Shown here: positions 60,870-64,000 of the stretch, in pieces | Layout of the letters: each line of letters begins with the position of its first letter | Numbering within the stretch: position 1 is the stretch's first letter | From: Phylloscopus collybita | Lineage: Eukaryota > Chordata > Aves > Passeriformes > Phylloscopidae | Length of the DNA stretch: 64,000 bases | NCBI GenBank assembly: GCA_027886175.1 | Contig: JAJNNQ010000018.1 | Coordinates: 20,317,001 to 20,381,000, forward strand | Reading direction: 5' to 3' | Position numbers and translations under genes: made by a program | The notes under the pieces: generated by a model | Database searches by the model: none | What the model saw: only the letters and a program-made list of their open reading frames with translations | What the model was told of the DNA's origin: nothing

Positions 60870-63800
60870 AGGTTGTGCTCATTATATCAAATTAGTTTAT
60901 TTATTTGGCTCCTACTCCAAGCCCATGCATAGCTAGTGTTTTAGCATGTCCCAACATGTTCACAGACAGATATGTATTTGGAGGTCAGGTGGGCTGACAG
61001 GAGGGTGTCCATTTGAGACTGACCATCAGCTGCAGCACCACCACAGTCCTCAGTGACCACATCAACTCGGCTCCAGGGCACAATGGGGAAATTGTCTCAG
61101 CCTACACATGAGTAATGTTGTTTCCACACCTTTCAGGTGGTAGCTCAAGGAGCTTCAGTGTATTTCACACAGGAGTACATCTTTTTATGTTCTCACTTGT
61201 CATGTTTCAGATGGCATTTTGACAATGTGGTGCCAGCAGTTTGACTACTGAACACATGCTGAATTCTGCACACCACGCCTCCAGCTGGAATCAAGGGTCG
61301 TTGGCAGGTGACACCACAGATGAAATCTGGTTCTCTATACCTAGTCTTGCAATTGATGAGAGGTTTCATGTCAACACTAATCTCACTTCACTAAATGTGT
61401 TTATTTTGTAATGCCAGCTTTTTTTTAACAAATTTCTTTAACTACTTATTATGCCCTTTATGGCTGTGGTGCACACTGCGATAAAGGATGAAATGTTGTT
61501 GCTGCATGGAAAAGGGATCTAACATGATCTAATGATCCGTTTTAATCTAACATGAGAGATCCAGGGTCATTTGGATACCACAGATGTAGAGATTAAAACA
61601 GTCTCATGTAGTAAAACATAATGTAAAAATAACTGTCTTCTGGAGCCAATTTCCAGATGATCTTGTGACATCAGCAAGGGTCATTATATTTGTAATCATA
61701 CTGAGAAGATGTTAATTCATGCTGTTTGCACTCTGTCACTTGCTGAAAAATTAGTATATGCCTATCAAATATATCATCAAACACATTAATAAATTCAGAT
61801 GCATTAAATACATAATTAATATATACAACTTTCTGTGAAAAGCAGAAAGTGAGAGTCTTTCTTCAGCTTATAATAGATGGCTGCTAAAGAGGTAAGAAAG
61901 AAAGATGGGGAAATCAGGGTTAAAAAGAGAGGGTACTATGAGAAGTAAGAGAATGTTTATGTATTATAGAACTCTGAGATCATTAGAATAACTGCAAAGC
62001 AGAAGCATCTGAAATAACTTCAGTGCCACCAAAAGATAGCTAAATGCAGTATGAGCCTGAAATCATTTAATTCATTTAAATGGATTTTTGGTTTCTAAAT
62101 TTCTAGCCTTTGTATACGAAGAATAGCCAGTGGCTGGCTCTAGTTGCAGTTCAAAAGGAGAAAGCATTAAGCAGAATTTTCCTCCAGTTCTTCTCACCAC
62201 TGTGTGTGAAGGACAGCTACAGTGCCAGCCTTTAAACTCTCTGGGCTCTCAGAAGATTTTCAGCTGAAGTAACTTGGTATTGTGCCAATGACTGTAATGA
62301 AGCTATTCTGATATCTACCAGATGACAATTTGGCTCAGAAAAATCAAAGTCGGTAGAAGTCCTAGCACTTCCCTAAGGAAGCTGAGAAACCATGACTGGC
62401 AGGTTCAAGCTGGCATAGTGAGGACTGCAGGCTGTATAGCTTTGATGCATGACTTCAGTTTCACTCTAAGTGACACATATCCAAATTATTTGATGGGCAA
62501 AGGCAGTTTTGTCTAAATACGCAAATGATCACTCTGACTTACATCCAATTGCTTGCAGGGGTTTCTAGCTAAATACCACTCAAACTTCTTTTCCTTGCAT
62601 CCCCATGCTCCTTAAAAGCCATCATTGAAGCCCAAAGGGAAGTATTCTTAGCAGATACTTAAAGATGCTCTTTGTAAGTACGAATTTCTCATACTGTTAT
62701 TTAGTGTGGAGAAGAAAGGCCATTCCCCCTGTTCTTTGCAATGAATTAGCTGTAGGGAGGCAGTCAAGAAAGCCATTTGCAAAAGACCTCTTTGCTTTTC
62801 TCCATGCCTGAAGGACTTGGCTTTCCTTTTTTTTAAGTGAGGAAGCACATTTCTACCCATGGTGAATATAGCAGGAACTCCACACTTTCCAAGTGCATAA
62901 TGCTTAAGCACATAATCTTCTTATGCACATTAGCTTTTAGTGTCTTGGCTCTGTTCCATTAAATGTGAGTGCTGTTACAAGAACAATCTTTGTATCAATT
63001 GGCTACATAATTCAGTGAACGGACCAATCTGAGGCACAAAGGCTTTATTGATGGATAACCAAAATCATCAAATGAAGGAGTTCTGTTTATCTGCAAACTC
63101 CTTTAAGAACAGTAATAAACAGCTAATAAATGAGAACAGAAATGATGCCTGAAAAGGAGTTTGAGGATTGGAAAGAGTGGTTGTTGGTTCCACTTAAAGA
63201 ATTTCCTGAGAAATTCAGTGCCCACTGAAACATCAAAGCACGTACATGCTACAGGCTGGGTCCTACACGGCCAGCGGCCTGGCTCCAGAGCTCAGTTGCA
63301 TCAGGAGAACACAGAGGCAGAGGTGTAAGCTAATTCTGGCAGGTAAAGCAACACACTGTGCTGTCCTGTTGACAGGACTCAGTCTCTCCCTGAGAGTGTG
63401 GCAGCTCACTCAGACCTGACTTGGGTACTGCAAACAGGGAAAAATGTTTGTAGAGATTTACCAAAAGATTCACATTTGTATTCAGCAAAGGTCAGAGTCT
63501 TATTTTGTGTTCCCTGAAGTGTGGAATTCCAACTGAAATGAAAGCAAATTTAGGTTTTAAATATTTTTAAATATCTATGATTTTTCTGCTTTTGAAAAAT
63601 CCTATTTCAATGAATAATATTTCAAATATTGTGATACGTGCAGCCTAAGAGTCAATATAAATAAGAAGAAACACTCAGAAAAGGACAGAGAATTACATTT
63701 ATCAAGTTTTTAGGAAAGTGCTTACAAGTCTTAGAGTTTAAAATGGGGAAATTGAGTGTTTCTGTTATATGAACAAATCCCATATCATTTGCTGTTGAAG

Positions 63801-64000
63801 TCACCCACATATCAGCTATGTCTGGGCACAGCAGCCAGCTGAAGTTCAGAAACCCTTTGAAATTAGACCCTCACAAATTTAATGGCTGCCAGACAGTTCT
63901 TCATTTACAGAACAAATACAAATACAGAGAAATACAAATTATGAATCACTAGAAAGTATGATGAACAAAAAGCATGTAAGTGTGCCAGGTAGGAAGAAAC
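60870..64000. other. Noncoding, unique-looking DNA
   Basis: No gene or further dispersed repeat was recognised. The stretch at about 63235-63420 is GC-richer and contains CTGGCAGGTAAAG, which resembles a 5' splice donor, but no coding exon with a matching acceptor could be supported. Other content is AT-rich with short random frames. Confidence 0.5.

Noticed and set aside
63335..63350. Splice-donor-like GGCAGGTAAAG in a GC-richer stretch
   Set aside because: No matching acceptor and no open frame of supporting length precede it.
1..64000. CRISPR arrays, operons, phage or plasmid features
   Set aside because: No regularly spaced identical repeats with unique spacers (the only regular arrays are simple repeats and the degenerate LTR array), no packed ORFs and no ribosome-binding-site pattern; the DNA is clearly vertebrate nuclear.

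Overview
The window looks like nuclear DNA of a bird, most likely a passerine. It is AT-rich and CpG-poor, and I could not recognise a protein-coding gene, a functional RNA gene or a CpG-island promoter on either strand. The identification rests on dispersed repeats. There are 5'-truncated CR1 LINEs of avian type at about 25045-25440 (+), 38558-38953 (+), 41712-41966 (-) and 41972-42095 (+). A short element at 60725-60869 (-) joins a decayed tRNA-Ile to a CR1 3' tail, which is the design of the passerine SINE family TguSINE1. Several segments resemble LTRs of avian endogenous retroviruses, the clearest at 32145-32657 (-) and about 12528-12830 (+).

Layout: 1-12.5 kb is unique-looking noncoding DNA with a pair of overlapping unexplained ORFs near 4.2-4.8 kb. 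From 12.5 to 15.4 kb there are two LTR-like segments. From 15.4 to 25 kb the DNA is again unique-looking, with a possible LINE reverse-transcriptase relic near 22.8 kb. A CR1 lies at 25.0-25.4 kb. Stretches with clustered homeodomain-type cores (candidate enhancers only) lie near 10.2, 14.0 and 28.9 kb. A solo-LTR-like element with an internal array of about 27 bp lies at 32.1-32.7 kb. A two-part pentanucleotide array follows at 34.2 kb. CR1 and LTR debris fills parts of 38.5-42.1 kb. The 42-64 kb part is mostly unique-looking. It holds an ORF with a signal-peptide-like segment at 49.1-49.6 kb, a perfect 13-bp hairpin beside a 38-bp tandem duplication at 54.2 kb, a second two-part pentanucleotide array at 55.6 kb, two abutting perfect palindromes at 58.3 kb and the SINE at 60.7 kb.

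No genes work together here. The window is best read as a gene desert or part of a very long intron, and I cannot name the locus. I found no convincing new biological system. The most unusual sequence-level objects are the back-to-back palindromes at 58319-58384, the two pentanucleotide arrays that each switch unit by one base, and the internal repeat of the 32.1-32.7 kb LTR. All family assignments come from memory of consensus sequences, not from a search.
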